A stretch of 64,000 bases of DNA. Source: Opitutales bacterium (GTDB lineage Bacteria > Verrucomicrobiota > Verrucomicrobiia > Opitutales > Oceanipulchritudinaceae). The translations under genes and the position numbers were made by a program. Location of the stretch: the NCBI GenBank assembly GCA_020831485.1, contig JAFIGG010000010.1:1-64000 (forward strand). The letters are read 5' to 3'. Below, in pieces: positions 27,405 through 35,865 of the stretch. Below the pieces are notes generated by a model, which did not search any database, had not been told where the DNA came from, and was given only the letters and a program-made list of their open reading frames with translations. The number at the start of each line of letters is the position of its first letter. The first letter of the stretch is position 1.

Positions 27405-29366
27405 TCAGTTTTTGGATTGGGATTGGCGGATTTCCTCCATGTCCTCCGCATCGGGGTAAAGATGGTAACCCCCGGGGCCTTCAAGCGCCCACTTAACGAT
27501 GCCGACGAGCGTCACCACCAGGCCGACGACCAGAAGGCCGATGCCGTTGGTATAGCTGAGACTGCCAAAGAAGGTAAACTCATAACGGAAGAACACGATT
27601 CCCAGACAGGCGAAGAAAATCCCGAAGGAGGTAATCAAGGGCCACCAGGACTGGTCCGGCATGTGAATTCCATGCTCTGGATCGGGCGCGATTTTGTCCA
27701 TGCGCTTCTCCGGTGTTCCATGCCTGTCCTCCCAAACCTGATCGCGGGCATGGATCACCGGTGTGTAGGCAAAATTGTATTCCTTCGGCGGACTGGCCGT
27801 GGCCCATTCGAGCGTGCGGCCACCCCATGGATCATTCGGTGACTTGGCTCCCTTATAGTAGGAGTAAATCATCTGAATGATGCAGGAAAGAATGCCAAAA
27901 CCAAGCATCAAGGCACCAATGGTCGCCCAGAAGTTCGGCTCGGCCCAGCCCATTTCCTCCTTGTAGGTGTGCGTCCGGCGAGGCATCCCGGTCATTCCAA
28001 GAATGTGCATGGGGAAGAAGGCTATGTTAAAGCCGACAAAGACCGTGTAGAAATTGATCTTGCCCCAGGTCTCATCCATAATCCGCCCCGACACTTTCGG
28101 GAACCAGTAGTGAATGCCGCAGAGCAGGGCAAAAATCGAGCCACCGATCAGTACGTAGTGGAAGTGGGCTACCACAAAGTAGGTGTCCTGCTGCTGAGCG
28201 TCAACCGGCGGCGAGCTGTGCATGATGCCCGTGAATCCACCCATCATGAACATCCAGATGAAACCCACCGCGTAAAGCATGGGTGTGGTGAAACGAAGCC
28301 GCCCACCCCACATGGTTCCGATCCAGTTGAATATCTTAACCCCAGTCGGAATCGCTATCAACATGGTCAGGAAGGCAAATGCAGTGGTCGCGACAATGCC
28401 CAGGCCGGTCGTGAACATGTGGTGACTCCAAACGGCAAAGCCAAGAAAGCCAATGACCGCACCGGAAAAGATAATCAGGGGATACCCAAACAACGTCTTG
28501 CGGCTGAAAACCGGAATCACCTCGGAAATAATGCCCATTGCCGGCAGGATCAGAATGTATACCTCGGGGTGTCCAAAAATCCAGAAGAGGTGCTGCCAGA
28601 GAATCGGTTTACCGCCACCGTCCACATTGAAGAAATAAGTACCGAAATGGCGGTCGAACATCAATTCAACCAGAGCGATTGTTATCGCAGGGAATGCCAG
28701 GATGATCAGGAATGATGTGATCAGCGTCATCCAGGTGAACACTGGCAAGCGCATCATGGACAGACCTGGCGCCCGCATATTCAAAATCGTGGTGATAAAG
28801 TTAAAGGCCCCCACCAGGGAGGCTATCCCCAATATCTGCAAACCCATTATCCAAAAGTCAGTGCCGATATCCGGACTGAATTGCCGGTCAGTCAAGGGCG
28901 CATAGGCAAACCAGCCAATGGCCGGTGCCCCCTGGTCAAAGAACCAGCTCATGTTGATAAGGATACCACCCAGAAGGAAACACCAGAGCCCGAGCGCATT
29001 CATCCGCGGGAAGGCCACGTCGCGAGCGCCTATCTGCAAGGGCATGATGTAATTGAAAAACGCAGCGCTCAACGGCATCACCGCCAGGAAGATCATCGTC
29101 GTCCCGTGCATGGTGAAGAGTTGATTGTAAAGACGGGCGGAAATCAGTTCGTTTTCCGGAACCATCAGCTGCAGGCGGATAATCAGGGCTTCGACGCCCC
29201 CGACCAAAAGGAAGAAAAGCGCTCCCAAGGCATAGGCAATACCGATCTTTTTATGATCGACGGTGGTGAGGAACCCCACCCAACCGGTCTTTTTGAGAGG
29301 CCGGTGCCAAAGGCCCGTAGGCTCGGAATGGGCTGCGGCAGAATCAGGACTGTGATGAGACGACAT
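27405..29366 (-). CDS. ctaD: Cytochrome c oxidase subunit I (caa3 type)
   Basis: The catalytic subunit has 653 residues. Heme a and a3/CuB ligands are visible in FTMHGTTMIFL, FGHPEVYILILPAMG, WSHHMFTTG and VVAHFHYVLIGG. GHPEVY carries the glutamate of the D channel and the cross-linked Tyr, pointing to an A1-type proton pump. The C-terminus adds two helices (WWPLITSFGIFFACLGIVFF, IGLLVVGLVVTLVGIVKWAL), as in Bacillus caa3. The start at 29366 lies 19 bases after ctaC; an upstream start at 29435 would fall inside ctaC. Confidence 0.97.
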   Translation of the reverse strand: MSSHHSPDSAAAHSEPTGLWHRPLKKTGWVGFLTTVDHKKIGIAYALGALFFLLVGGVEALIIRLQLMVPENELISARLYNQLFTMHGTTMIFLAVMPLSAAFFNYIMPLQIGARDVAFPRMNALGLWCFLLGGILINMSWFFDQGAPAIGWFAYAPLTDRQFSPDIGTDFWIMGLQILGIASLVGAFNFITTILNMRAPGLSMMRLPVFTWMTLITSFLIILAFPAITIALVELMFDRHFGTYFFNVDGGGKPILWQHLFWIFGHPEVYILILPAMGIISEVIPVFSRKTLFGYPLIIFSGAVIGFLGFAVWSHHMFTTGLGIVATTAFAFLTMLIAIPTGVKIFNWIGTMWGGRLRFTTPMLYAVGFIWMFMMGGFTGIMHSSPPVDAQQQDTYFVVAHFHYVLIGGSIFALLCGIHYWFPKVSGRIMDETWGKINFYTVFVGFNIAFFPMHILGMTGMPRRTHTYKEEMGWAEPNFWATIGALMLGFGILSCIIQMIYSYYKGAKSPNDPWGGRTLEWATASPPKEYNFAYTPVIHARDQVWEDRHGTPEKRMDKIAPDPEHGIHMPDQSWWPLITSFGIFFACLGIVFFRYEFTFFGSLSYTNGIGLLVVGLVVTLVGIVKWALEGPGGYHLYPDAEDMEEIRQSQSKN

Positions 29367-29385
29367 GAGAGCAAACAATCTTGGT

Positions 29386-30522
29386 TTATTGCAAAGTGTA
29401 GAGGTAAGCGACGAGGGCATCGACCTCGGAATCACTGAGGTCGGCGTCTTTCAAGCCTTCCATCTGAACGCGCGAGGGATCACTTGGATCTGGAAAGCCA
29501 TACCACATAAAATTGCCCGGCTTGACCTTGTGCGGCTCTTTAAGCCAGCGGTGCAACTCTTCCGGTTCGTTTTCCATCCAACCGGAAGCAATCGACGTAC
29601 GGCTGCCAAAGTGCGCGAGATTTGGGCCCATAGTCTGCAGCCTTGAGTCGACACTGTGACAGCGTGCGCAATGCTGTGCATAGAGCTCGGCACCCTTCAG
29701 AACCAGTTCGCGGTCTTCAATGTCTTCCTTGACCGGCGCGTAGTCGCCATTGCCGACAATGGTTTCGCGCTGCTGCCGCTCCAGCCATTCATTCCATTCG
29801 TCCTCAGGCAGAGCAATTGCCCGAAAGAGCATGTAGGCGTGGGAATCGCCGCAAAACTCGGCACACTGGCCCCAGAAGTATCCCGGTTCATCGGCCTTGA
29901 TCCACATCGTGTTCACCTGGCCCGGAATGAGGTCGACCTTGCCGGCCAACTTCGGCAGCCAGAAGCTATGAATGACATCGTTGGCGTGCAGGTTCAGTTT
30001 CACCGCACGGCCGGCCGGAAAGACGATTTCGTTTGCGGTGTAAAACCCATGCTCCGTGTATTCAAAGCCCCACCACCATTGGTAGCCAGTCACGTTCACC
30101 TCAATGGCATCCGCTTCGAGGTGCACCGGAACCTGTTTTTTGAGGATGATTCCGCCAAAGGTGGGAATAGCGATGACCACCAGCAATGCGGCGGAAGCAA
30201 CCACCAACCCAACTTCAATCAAGGGGTGGCCGTGCGATTGAGGGGGAATGTAATTGGGATCGTCGCCCTTGCGCTCGCGAAAGCGCCACATGGCGAGGGC
30301 CAGGGCACCGCCAACCGTAATAAACAGGAAAAGCGTCACCCAGAGGATCAGATAAAAGATGTCGGCCTGATTCTGTGCGATCGGTCCTTTCGGATCGAGC
30401 GCAGACTGCTGCCCCTCAATATTGAACCAGCGACCATCGCCTGAGAAGGTACACTGCGGTATCGAGATCAGCATGACCAGGAACATGAGTCCGGCCCAGA
30501 TTGGTAAGATGCGTTTGGACAT
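29386..30522 (-). CDS. ctaC: Cytochrome c oxidase subunit II with fused cytochrome c
   Basis: The 378-residue protein has an N-terminal signal-anchor, a second helix (ILWVTLFLFITVGGALALAMW), and the periplasmic cupredoxin domain with the CuA site WGQCAEFCGDSHAYM. The last 100 residues are a class I cytochrome c with heme motif CARCH and a distal Met in NFMWYGFPDP. This fusion defines caa3 oxidases, which take electrons directly onto their own heme c. It is preceded by ctaB with a 23-base gap. Confidence 0.96.
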   Translation of the reverse strand: MSKRILPIWAGLMFLVMLISIPQCTFSGDGRWFNIEGQQSALDPKGPIAQNQADIFYLILWVTLFLFITVGGALALAMWRFRERKGDDPNYIPPQSHGHPLIEVGLVVASAALLVVIAIPTFGGIILKKQVPVHLEADAIEVNVTGYQWWWGFEYTEHGFYTANEIVFPAGRAVKLNLHANDVIHSFWLPKLAGKVDLIPGQVNTMWIKADEPGYFWGQCAEFCGDSHAYMLFRAIALPEDEWNEWLERQQRETIVGNGDYAPVKEDIEDRELVLKGAELYAQHCARCHSVDSRLQTMGPNLAHFGSRTSIASGWMENEPEELHRWLKEPHKVKPGNFMWYGFPDPSDPSRVQMEGLKDADLSDSEVDALVAYLYTLQ

Positions 30523-30545
30523 GGGTTAAGAAACCGTTTTGAGGG

Positions 30546-31454
30546 TCAAAGGAAGAATTGGTCGGCAACCAGTGCACCGAGGTAAAAAGGCAAATAGATC
30601 AGGGAGGCAAAGAACAGACGGCGTGCCGCCAGATTACGTTGACTGCCCAACCAGAATTGCAAAGCAGGCCACAGCAGCATCAGCCCGAGCAGCACCGCGG
30701 AGACACCGAGAAACCAGCCGACCTGAGGATGCACGAGCGGATACAGACTGACAGCAATAAGGACCACAGTCCACAGCACCGATCGCCGCCCCACCCGCTT
30801 GCCGGAAGGATCCTGCAGGCTCAACATGGCAAAACCGCCTCGGCGGTAGTCGTCTCGAAAATTCCAGGAAATCGCCATGAAGTGCGGGATCTGCCAAGCG
30901 AACAAGACCGCAAACAGTGCCCATCCCATGGCGCTGAAACCACCTCCAGCCGCGACCCAGCCAATCAGTGGCGGCAAGGCTCCGGGAATGGCACCGACCT
31001 CGGTCGCCCAAGTCGAACGACGTTTCAAAGGCGTATAAGCCAGCACGTAAAGCAGCACAGTGGCCAAGGTCAGCGCAGCCGGGACCCAGCCCACTTGCGC
31101 CCACAGCAAAACAACCCCCAGAGCACTCAAAACGAGACCGTAGACCAGAGCTACATTTGGGGCCATACGCCCGTCGGCAACCGGACGATCCGCAGTACGC
31201 TGCATACGGGCATCGGCCTCACGCTCCCACCACTGGTTTAGGACCGCAGCTCCAAAGGCAGCCAGCGCGGTGCCGGTCAACAGGCTGAAAAAGACCTCCA
31301 GCCGCAACTCGGGGCCAGCGGCAAAATAGCCCAAAATGGCGGTGGCAACCGACATCAGGCTTAACCTGGGTTTGGTCAAACTGACAAAATCGCGAATCGG
31401 CGGTTGAGTAGACTCGGAGCGGGAAGCATGAAGAGTTGAAGTAAGGCTGCTCAT
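30546..31454 (-). CDS. ctaB: Protoheme IX farnesyltransferase (heme O synthase)
   Basis: CtaB adds a farnesyl group to protoheme, giving heme O. The 302-residue membrane protein belongs to the UbiA prenyltransferase family and has the two aspartate-rich regions: NQWWEREADARMQRTADRP and the later WNFRDDYRRGGF. About nine helices are visible. Its ATG overlaps the ctaA stop codon in an ATGA, coupling the two heme A biosynthesis steps. It sits between ctaA and ctaC in the oxidase operon. Confidence 0.95.
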   Translation of the reverse strand: MSSLTSTLHASRSESTQPPIRDFVSLTKPRLSLMSVATAILGYFAAGPELRLEVFFSLLTGTALAAFGAAVLNQWWEREADARMQRTADRPVADGRMAPNVALVYGLVLSALGVVLLWAQVGWVPAALTLATVLLYVLAYTPLKRRSTWATEVGAIPGALPPLIGWVAAGGGFSAMGWALFAVLFAWQIPHFMAISWNFRDDYRRGGFAMLSLQDPSGKRVGRRSVLWTVVLIAVSLYPLVHPQVGWFLGVSAVLLGLMLLWPALQFWLGSQRNLAARRLFFASLIYLPFYLGALVADQFFL

Positions 31455-32485
31455 GTGGGAATGGAATCTTTGGTCACATTGACGGACGGCACTGCCGCTG
31501 CAGGCACACCCGAGGACTCAGACCCGGTGGTCAAAACAGGTTTCCAGAATGCAAAAGTCATAGCCCAGCATACGCTGAGGAAAATAGCGCCATTTAATAC
31601 GTGCAGGGTGGTTTCCATAGGCTGGCGTATGTTCCAGATAATCAGCGCCCCCAGCAGCACCTGCACATGCACCAGGAAAAACGCAGCCCAACCGAGACGC
31701 AATACGGGCCGGGGAATGCCGGGCTGGCGGATAAGGCGAACCAGCCAGGCAATCAACATCACATAGATGACAAGCGCCATCGCGCGGTGGGCAAAGTGAA
31801 TCTGCGTAGCCCAGTTCCAGGCAACCGGCAGAAAACTGCCGTCCGGGGAAGAATGCGGAAAGTAAGGAATGGCGAGCCCGGCACCGCGATGGCGCAAAAC
31901 AGCGCCGATAACCAACTGCGCGACGATCAAGGCCACCAGCAAACCGCCAACCCAGCGATGGCCACGCCATTGCTGGCTTTCCACAGCCGAAGCAGGCAAT
32001 GCCAGACGCTTCCACCAAGCGGAGGTGCCGATGGAGATGGCTACCAGCAGGCAGAGGAAGATCTGCGCAGTTACGCCATGGACCTTCGCCAGGTCGAGGC
32101 TGACCAGCAGCACGCGCAAGCCACCGAGCAAACCCTGAAAAACAACCAGCCCCATGGCCAGCCAACCGGCAATGCGCAACCAGGGTTCAACACGCGGACG
32201 CGAGAGGTGGAGAAAGACGACAAGCCCAATGCACATCATGCCAACGACGGCTCCCAGGAGACGGTGGCTGTGCTCGGCGAGCATAGCTTCATCTGTTGTC
32301 CAGCCCGGAGGATTTAGAGAACCATTGGACAAGGGCCAGTCGGGAAAGACCATGCCGGCCCCAATAGTCGTAGTGAAACCACCCGCATACATCAGAATCA
32401 GTGTGACCATGAAGGTCAGAAAACAATAACCAGCCAACCATCGGTCGTGGGTTTTTAAGTCCGAATAATTCTGAGATGACACCAT
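31451..32485 (-). CDS. ctaA: Heme A synthase (COX15/CtaA family)
   Basis: CtaA oxidises the C8 methyl of heme O to a formyl group. The 344-residue protein has eight helices with paired histidines in EHSHRLLGAVVG, AKVHGVTAQIF, HFAHRAMALVI and TLHVLNGAIF; the GGFTTTIGAGMVFPDWPL loop is highly typical. The start at 32485 is chosen because residues before it are polar and not family-like. It is the first gene of the minus-strand oxidase operon; its promoter must lie in the 232-base divergent gap. Confidence 0.94.
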   Translation of the reverse strand: MVSSQNYSDLKTHDRWLAGYCFLTFMVTLILMYAGGFTTTIGAGMVFPDWPLSNGSLNPPGWTTDEAMLAEHSHRLLGAVVGMMCIGLVVFLHLSRPRVEPWLRIAGWLAMGLVVFQGLLGGLRVLLVSLDLAKVHGVTAQIFLCLLVAISIGTSAWWKRLALPASAVESQQWRGHRWVGGLLVALIVAQLVIGAVLRHRGAGLAIPYFPHSSPDGSFLPVAWNWATQIHFAHRAMALVIYVMLIAWLVRLIRQPGIPRPVLRLGWAAFFLVHVQVLLGALIIWNIRQPMETTLHVLNGAIFLSVCWAMTFAFWKPVLTTGSESSGVPAAAVPSVNVTKDSIPT

Positions 32486-32717
32486 TTTCTTAGTAACAAT
32501 AAAGAGCCTACAACGGTCCGGTGTAAGCGAGGAATGAGCCAAAACTCTGAATTCCAACCCAATTGACAACCGCAGACCGGCGGATCGACCGAATTAACAG
32601 TATTGATAATCAGCCCGCAGAGGCGACATTAAGCAGACTTATATTCTTAAGAAAATTTGCTTACATTGCCCTCGAATCCTTCCCATCTGGTCAATACAGA
32701 GCTAAGATGACATCTTT
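32486..32717. promoter_or_regulatory. Divergent control region between the oxidase operon and the SCO operon
   Basis: This 232-base gap separates ctaA from the SCO-like gene and must hold both promoters. An inverted repeat TAAGCA (32630-32635) ... TGCTTA (32658-32663) flanks an AT-rich centre and could be an operator. I cannot assign -35 and -10 boxes with confidence. Confidence 0.4.
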
Positions 32718-33623
32718 ATGACGTTCGTGTACCCGTTCCTCTACCCTCTGACCAAAGCCGCTTCGCGTCTGTTGACCCTGGCTTTTTTTGTCGTCAGCAT
32801 TTCAGCTTCGTCCATGCTGCAGGCCCAGAGCTCTTTCGAAGGTGTAGTAATTGATGCGGTCGAAGACCGCAATCAAATCATAATTGCCCCCAGTATGGAC
32901 GCAGAAGCTGCAACCCACCGCACCGTGCATGTCGGCCGCGGCGATCGTGCCATTGCACGCGAAGGCTGGCAAATTCGGGGCGAAATCGTTCCCTATGCGG
33001 GCGGTGAACGCCTGCAGAAAATCTTTCCCAACAAGCCAGAAGAACGTGCGGTCATGAACCGCCTGGACCGCCAACTTCAGCACGACACGCTGAACCGTGG
33101 TTCAAGGGTCTTCCGCGGAATTGGTGAACAGGCTCCGCGATTTGCTCTATGGGACCAGCATGGAGAGCTATTCCTCAGCGAATCGCTGCGTGGGAGCTAC
33201 TCCGTCATCAATTTCATCTTCACCCGTTGCCGCATGGCAGAGATGTGTCCGGCAGCGACGGAGCGCATGCACCGCTTGCAGCGCATGGCCAAAGAGGCGG
33301 GCATTGAGAACTTTAAACTGGTCTCAATCACCATCGATCCGGAATTTGACACTCCAGGGATCTTCACCGCCTATGCGATGGACCGCGAAATCGATGGCAG
33401 CAACTTCTTTTTCCTTTCCGGACCGGAACGCATCGCCGCCAACCTGCGGGCTCAACTAGGCGTCCTGGCAGAGCCGGATGAGGAAGAGATTGTCCGCCAT
33501 ACCCTCACAACCGTGCTGGTAGATCCATCCGGACGCATCATCTACCGCATCCCCGGAAGCCTCTGGGAGCCACGGGTTTTCATCAACCAGATTGACAGGC
33601 ACCGCGAAAGCCGCCAACCCTGA
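32718..33623 (+). CDS. SCO1/SenC-like copper chaperone with unusual cysteine spacing
   Basis: This 301-residue exported protein has a signal sequence (to about residue 37), a 95-residue N-terminal extension and a thioredoxin-fold SCO domain from about 137. Cys171 and Cys177 in TRCRMAEMCP are separated by five residues, where classical SCO has CxxxCP; His261 in RHTLTTVLVDP completes the copper ligand set. SCO proteins load or reduce the CuA centre of subunit II. The gene is divergent from the caa3 operon and precedes two other likely oxidase accessory genes. Confidence 0.85.
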   Translation: MTFVYPFLYPLTKAASRLLTLAFFVVSISASSMLQAQSSFEGVVIDAVEDRNQIIIAPSMDAEAATHRTVHVGRGDRAIAREGWQIRGEIVPYAGGERLQKIFPNKPEERAVMNRLDRQLQHDTLNRGSRVFRGIGEQAPRFALWDQHGELFLSESLRGSYSVINFIFTRCRMAEMCPAATERMHRLQRMAKEAGIENFKLVSITIDPEFDTPGIFTAYAMDREIDGSNFFFLSGPERIAANLRAQLGVLAEPDEEEIVRHTLTTVLVDPSGRIIYRIPGSLWEPRVFINQIDRHRESRQP

Positions 33624-33634
33624 ACCACTTTCCT

Positions 33635-34525
33635 ATGTCACAAAAAGCTCTCCAATGGTTTGCCATCACCGCCGGCTGCATCCTCGCTTATGTGGGCATG
33701 CGCTCTCTGCCTGTTGAACCCTGTAACTTTCTGCACTACGGCGAATTCGTTAATGCCGAGGGAGTGATTGAAGGATGCGGCTACGAGGAGACCGAGTTTT
33801 TCGACATGCAGGCTCTGCGCTTTCCCATTCTGGTAAAGATGACTCCTCAGGAGACACCGCGAACCGGCGAGCCGGTTACCTTTGACCTTAGTATCCAGAC
33901 AACCTCGGGACGGCCGATTTCCTACCATGACATTGCTGTCACTCACACCGAGCGCCTGCACCTTTTGCTGGTAGACCCAACCCTTCAGGACTACCAGCAC
34001 ATCCACCCGCAGCCGGCCGGGCCTCCGGGACACTATACCTTTACCATGACCCCGCAGGGCGCGGGCGAATACCGGGCCTACTTCGACTTCATTCCATTGA
34101 CCAACAGCCGCCGGACCTTGCTCCACTCCCGATTTGAAGTAGAGGGCCAGCCCAAGGATTCAGTCGAATCCGCAAAAGTCGCGCACCAATGGCAGGACTG
34201 GGAGTTCAAGCTGCACTTCAAAACCGGTACGCCTCGGGTCAACGAAGAGTTTGAAATGGAGCTGCTTGTCAGCGACTCAGACAGGCGGCCAAAGTTCGAA
34301 CCAGTCATGGGCGCCTTCGCGCACCTGGTTGCCTTCGACGCGGAAGGCCGGGGTTTCTCCCACCTGCACCCGCTGAATCCTTTCCTCGACGAACAGGATC
34401 CCTTCAATCCGGAAATGAATTTCCGCATGCGTCTGGACCGGCCAGGGCATTACCGGATATGGGCCCAGATAAAGGTGGAGGGCGAGGAGCTCTATCTGCC
34501 TTTCGATCTGCACATCGCTTCCTGA
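33635..34525 (+). CDS. Membrane-anchored protein with two HxHP-containing repeats
   Basis: I do not recognise a named family. The 296-residue protein has an N-terminal membrane anchor (residues 7-24), a short Cys-containing segment (PCNFLHYGEF, EGCGYEE) and two related beta-rich repeats, about 63-170 and 189-295. Each contains a leading histidine (109; 230), an HxHP motif (HIHP 122-125; HLHP 243-246) and a GHY turn (132-134; 271-273). The repeated histidines look suited to metal binding. It lies 11 bases after the SCO-like gene and 13 bases before the DUF420 gene, so a periplasmic role in copper delivery to the oxidase is a reasonable inference. Confidence 0.68.
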   Translation: MSQKALQWFAITAGCILAYVGMRSLPVEPCNFLHYGEFVNAEGVIEGCGYEETEFFDMQALRFPILVKMTPQETPRTGEPVTFDLSIQTTSGRPISYHDIAVTHTERLHLLLVDPTLQDYQHIHPQPAGPPGHYTFTMTPQGAGEYRAYFDFIPLTNSRRTLLHSRFEVEGQPKDSVESAKVAHQWQDWEFKLHFKTGTPRVNEEFEMELLVSDSDRRPKFEPVMGAFAHLVAFDAEGRGFSHLHPLNPFLDEQDPFNPEMNFRMRLDRPGHYRIWAQIKVEGEELYLPFDLHIAS

Positions 34526-34538
34526 ATCCATCCCTTCA

Positions 34539-35078
34539 ATGAGCGCATTCACTTCCTCCGAACGGCGTCAGGTTGGCGCAGTCCTTGCCGTAAGCCTGGC
34601 CGCAATCCTGTTCCTCTTCTGGCTGATCTACGGTTACGCTCCCGAGAGCCGCTGGGCTGAGAGCTTCGGCTTCCTGCCAGCCTTCAACGCGACCTGCAAT
34701 GCCTTCAGCACGCTATTTATCATCTCCGGCATCTATCTGATCCGGTCCGGAAATAAGCGCGGCCATGGAATCGCCATGACCTGCGCACTTGCGAGTTCGG
34801 GGCTTTTCCTGCTGGGTTATATTCTGCACCACTCTCTGCATGGGGACACGCGTTTCATCGCTGAAGGCTGGATCCGACCGCTTTATTTCGCGATCCTGAT
34901 CAGCCATGTGATCCTCTCGGTTGTGGCCTTGCCGATGGTGTTAATGACAGTTTTCTGGGCCCTGACCGGCAAATGGGCACGTCACCGCGCCCTCGCCCGC
35001 TGGACCTATCCGATCTGGCTCTACGTGTCGGTCACCGGGGTGCTGATCTTCTTTTTCCTGCGCTTCTTCAATCACTGA
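34539..35078 (+). CDS. DUF420 membrane protein (CtaM-like oxidase factor)
   Basis: This 179-residue protein has about five membrane helices and matches DUF420: LPAFNATCNAFSTLFIISGIY, GYILHHSLHGDTRF and LISHVILSVVALPMVL. Conserved histidines lie in the helix ends. A DUF420 protein, CtaM, is required for heme-copper oxidase assembly in Staphylococcus aureus, which agrees with the SCO and caa3 neighbours. It is the last gene of the SCO transcript, and its stop codon forms the left edge of a shared hairpin. Confidence 0.85.
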   Translation: MSAFTSSERRQVGAVLAVSLAAILFLFWLIYGYAPESRWAESFGFLPAFNATCNAFSTLFIISGIYLIRSGNKRGHGIAMTCALASSGLFLLGYILHHSLHGDTRFIAEGWIRPLYFAILISHVILSVVALPMVLMTVFWALTGKWARHRALARWTYPIWLYVSVTGVLIFFFLRFFNH

Positions 35079-35100
35079 AGCCCTATCGTTTAGGGCTTCA
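35076..35100. terminator. Shared hairpin joining two convergent stop codons
   Basis: TGAAGCCCTA (35076-35085) and TAGGGCTTCA (35091-35100) form a perfect 10-base-pair stem with a 5-base loop. The first three bases are the DUF420 stop and the last three are the complement of the exporter permease stop. It is a likely bidirectional terminator, though neither side has a long U-tract. Confidence 0.65.
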
Positions 35101-35865
35101 CCGATAGAGCTTTGGATAGATCCGCCACCAGCCGATGGGGCAAAGGATCAGGGTCAGAATCAACAGCAGGGGTCCGTGCAGCAGCAGCGCTGCGCCGAAG
35201 CCTTCGTTCCACAAGGCGGTCTGCCCAAGACGCACCCCATGGTAGAGAGGTGAAAGGTAACAGATGACCTGAATGGCCTTGGGCACGTCCGTCAGCGGAA
35301 AAAAGACCCCTGAGAAAAAGAACAGCGGATTGATCAGAACGGCGTAAACGGTCTGAAACTGATTGATGTTTTTCACCATAGCCGAAGCGATGAATCCGAT
35401 GGCCCCGCATGAAACGGCAACCATGGCCGCAATAAACGGGATCGCCCAGGCCAGATGCGGCTCCACAACGCCAGCAATCAGTAGCACCACCGTCACGCCG
35501 GATGCCATGCCGGCGCCCTTCATCGCAACCCACAGATACTCCCCGAGAATGATCTCATGCGGCCCAATTGGCGTAGTTTGCATGGCCTGGTAAACACCTT
35601 CATACTGGTAGCGGATGAAGAAGCCGTAACTGGTTTCGAAAAAGGCCGTCCACAGGGCAGTCGCAATCGTCAAACCAGCCGCCAGAAATGTCAGATAGCT
35701 CATGCCCTCGATTTGCTGAATATAGGCACCCAGACCAACACCCAAAGCGAGGATTAGAAAAACAGGATCCGAAATCGTGGGCGAGATATTCGCCAGCAGG
35801 TTCTGGCGATACACATCCCAGTGGCGCATGGCTACGCGCCAGGCGAGTGAAAAGGTCTCAATCAT
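35098..35865 (-). CDS. ABC-2 type exporter permease (NodJ-like)
   Basis: The 255-residue membrane protein has six helices and the ABC-2 permease features of the NodJ/DrrB group (DVYRQNLLANISPTISDPVF, VINPLFFFSGVFFPL, CYLSPLYHGVRL). It forms an exporter with the ATPase gene directly upstream. The start at 35865 is supported by an AAGGGAG ten bases before it and overlaps the ATPase stop by 8 bases; the frame to 35910 lies inside that gene. The exported substrate is unknown. Confidence 0.9.
   Translation of the reverse strand: MIETFSLAWRVAMRHWDVYRQNLLANISPTISDPVFLILALGVGLGAYIQQIEGMSYLTFLAAGLTIATALWTAFFETSYGFFIRYQYEGVYQAMQTTPIGPHEIILGEYLWVAMKGAGMASGVTVVLLIAGVVEPHLAWAIPFIAAMVAVSCGAIGFIASAMVKNINQFQTVYAVLINPLFFFSGVFFPLTDVPKAIQVICYLSPLYHGVRLGQTALWNEGFGAALLLHGPLLLILTLILCPIGWWRIYPKLYR

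Noticed and set aside
27969-28715. Plus-strand frame of 248 codons inside ctaD
   Set aside because: It is antisense to the conserved oxidase subunit I; the polar, low-complexity translation has no domain.
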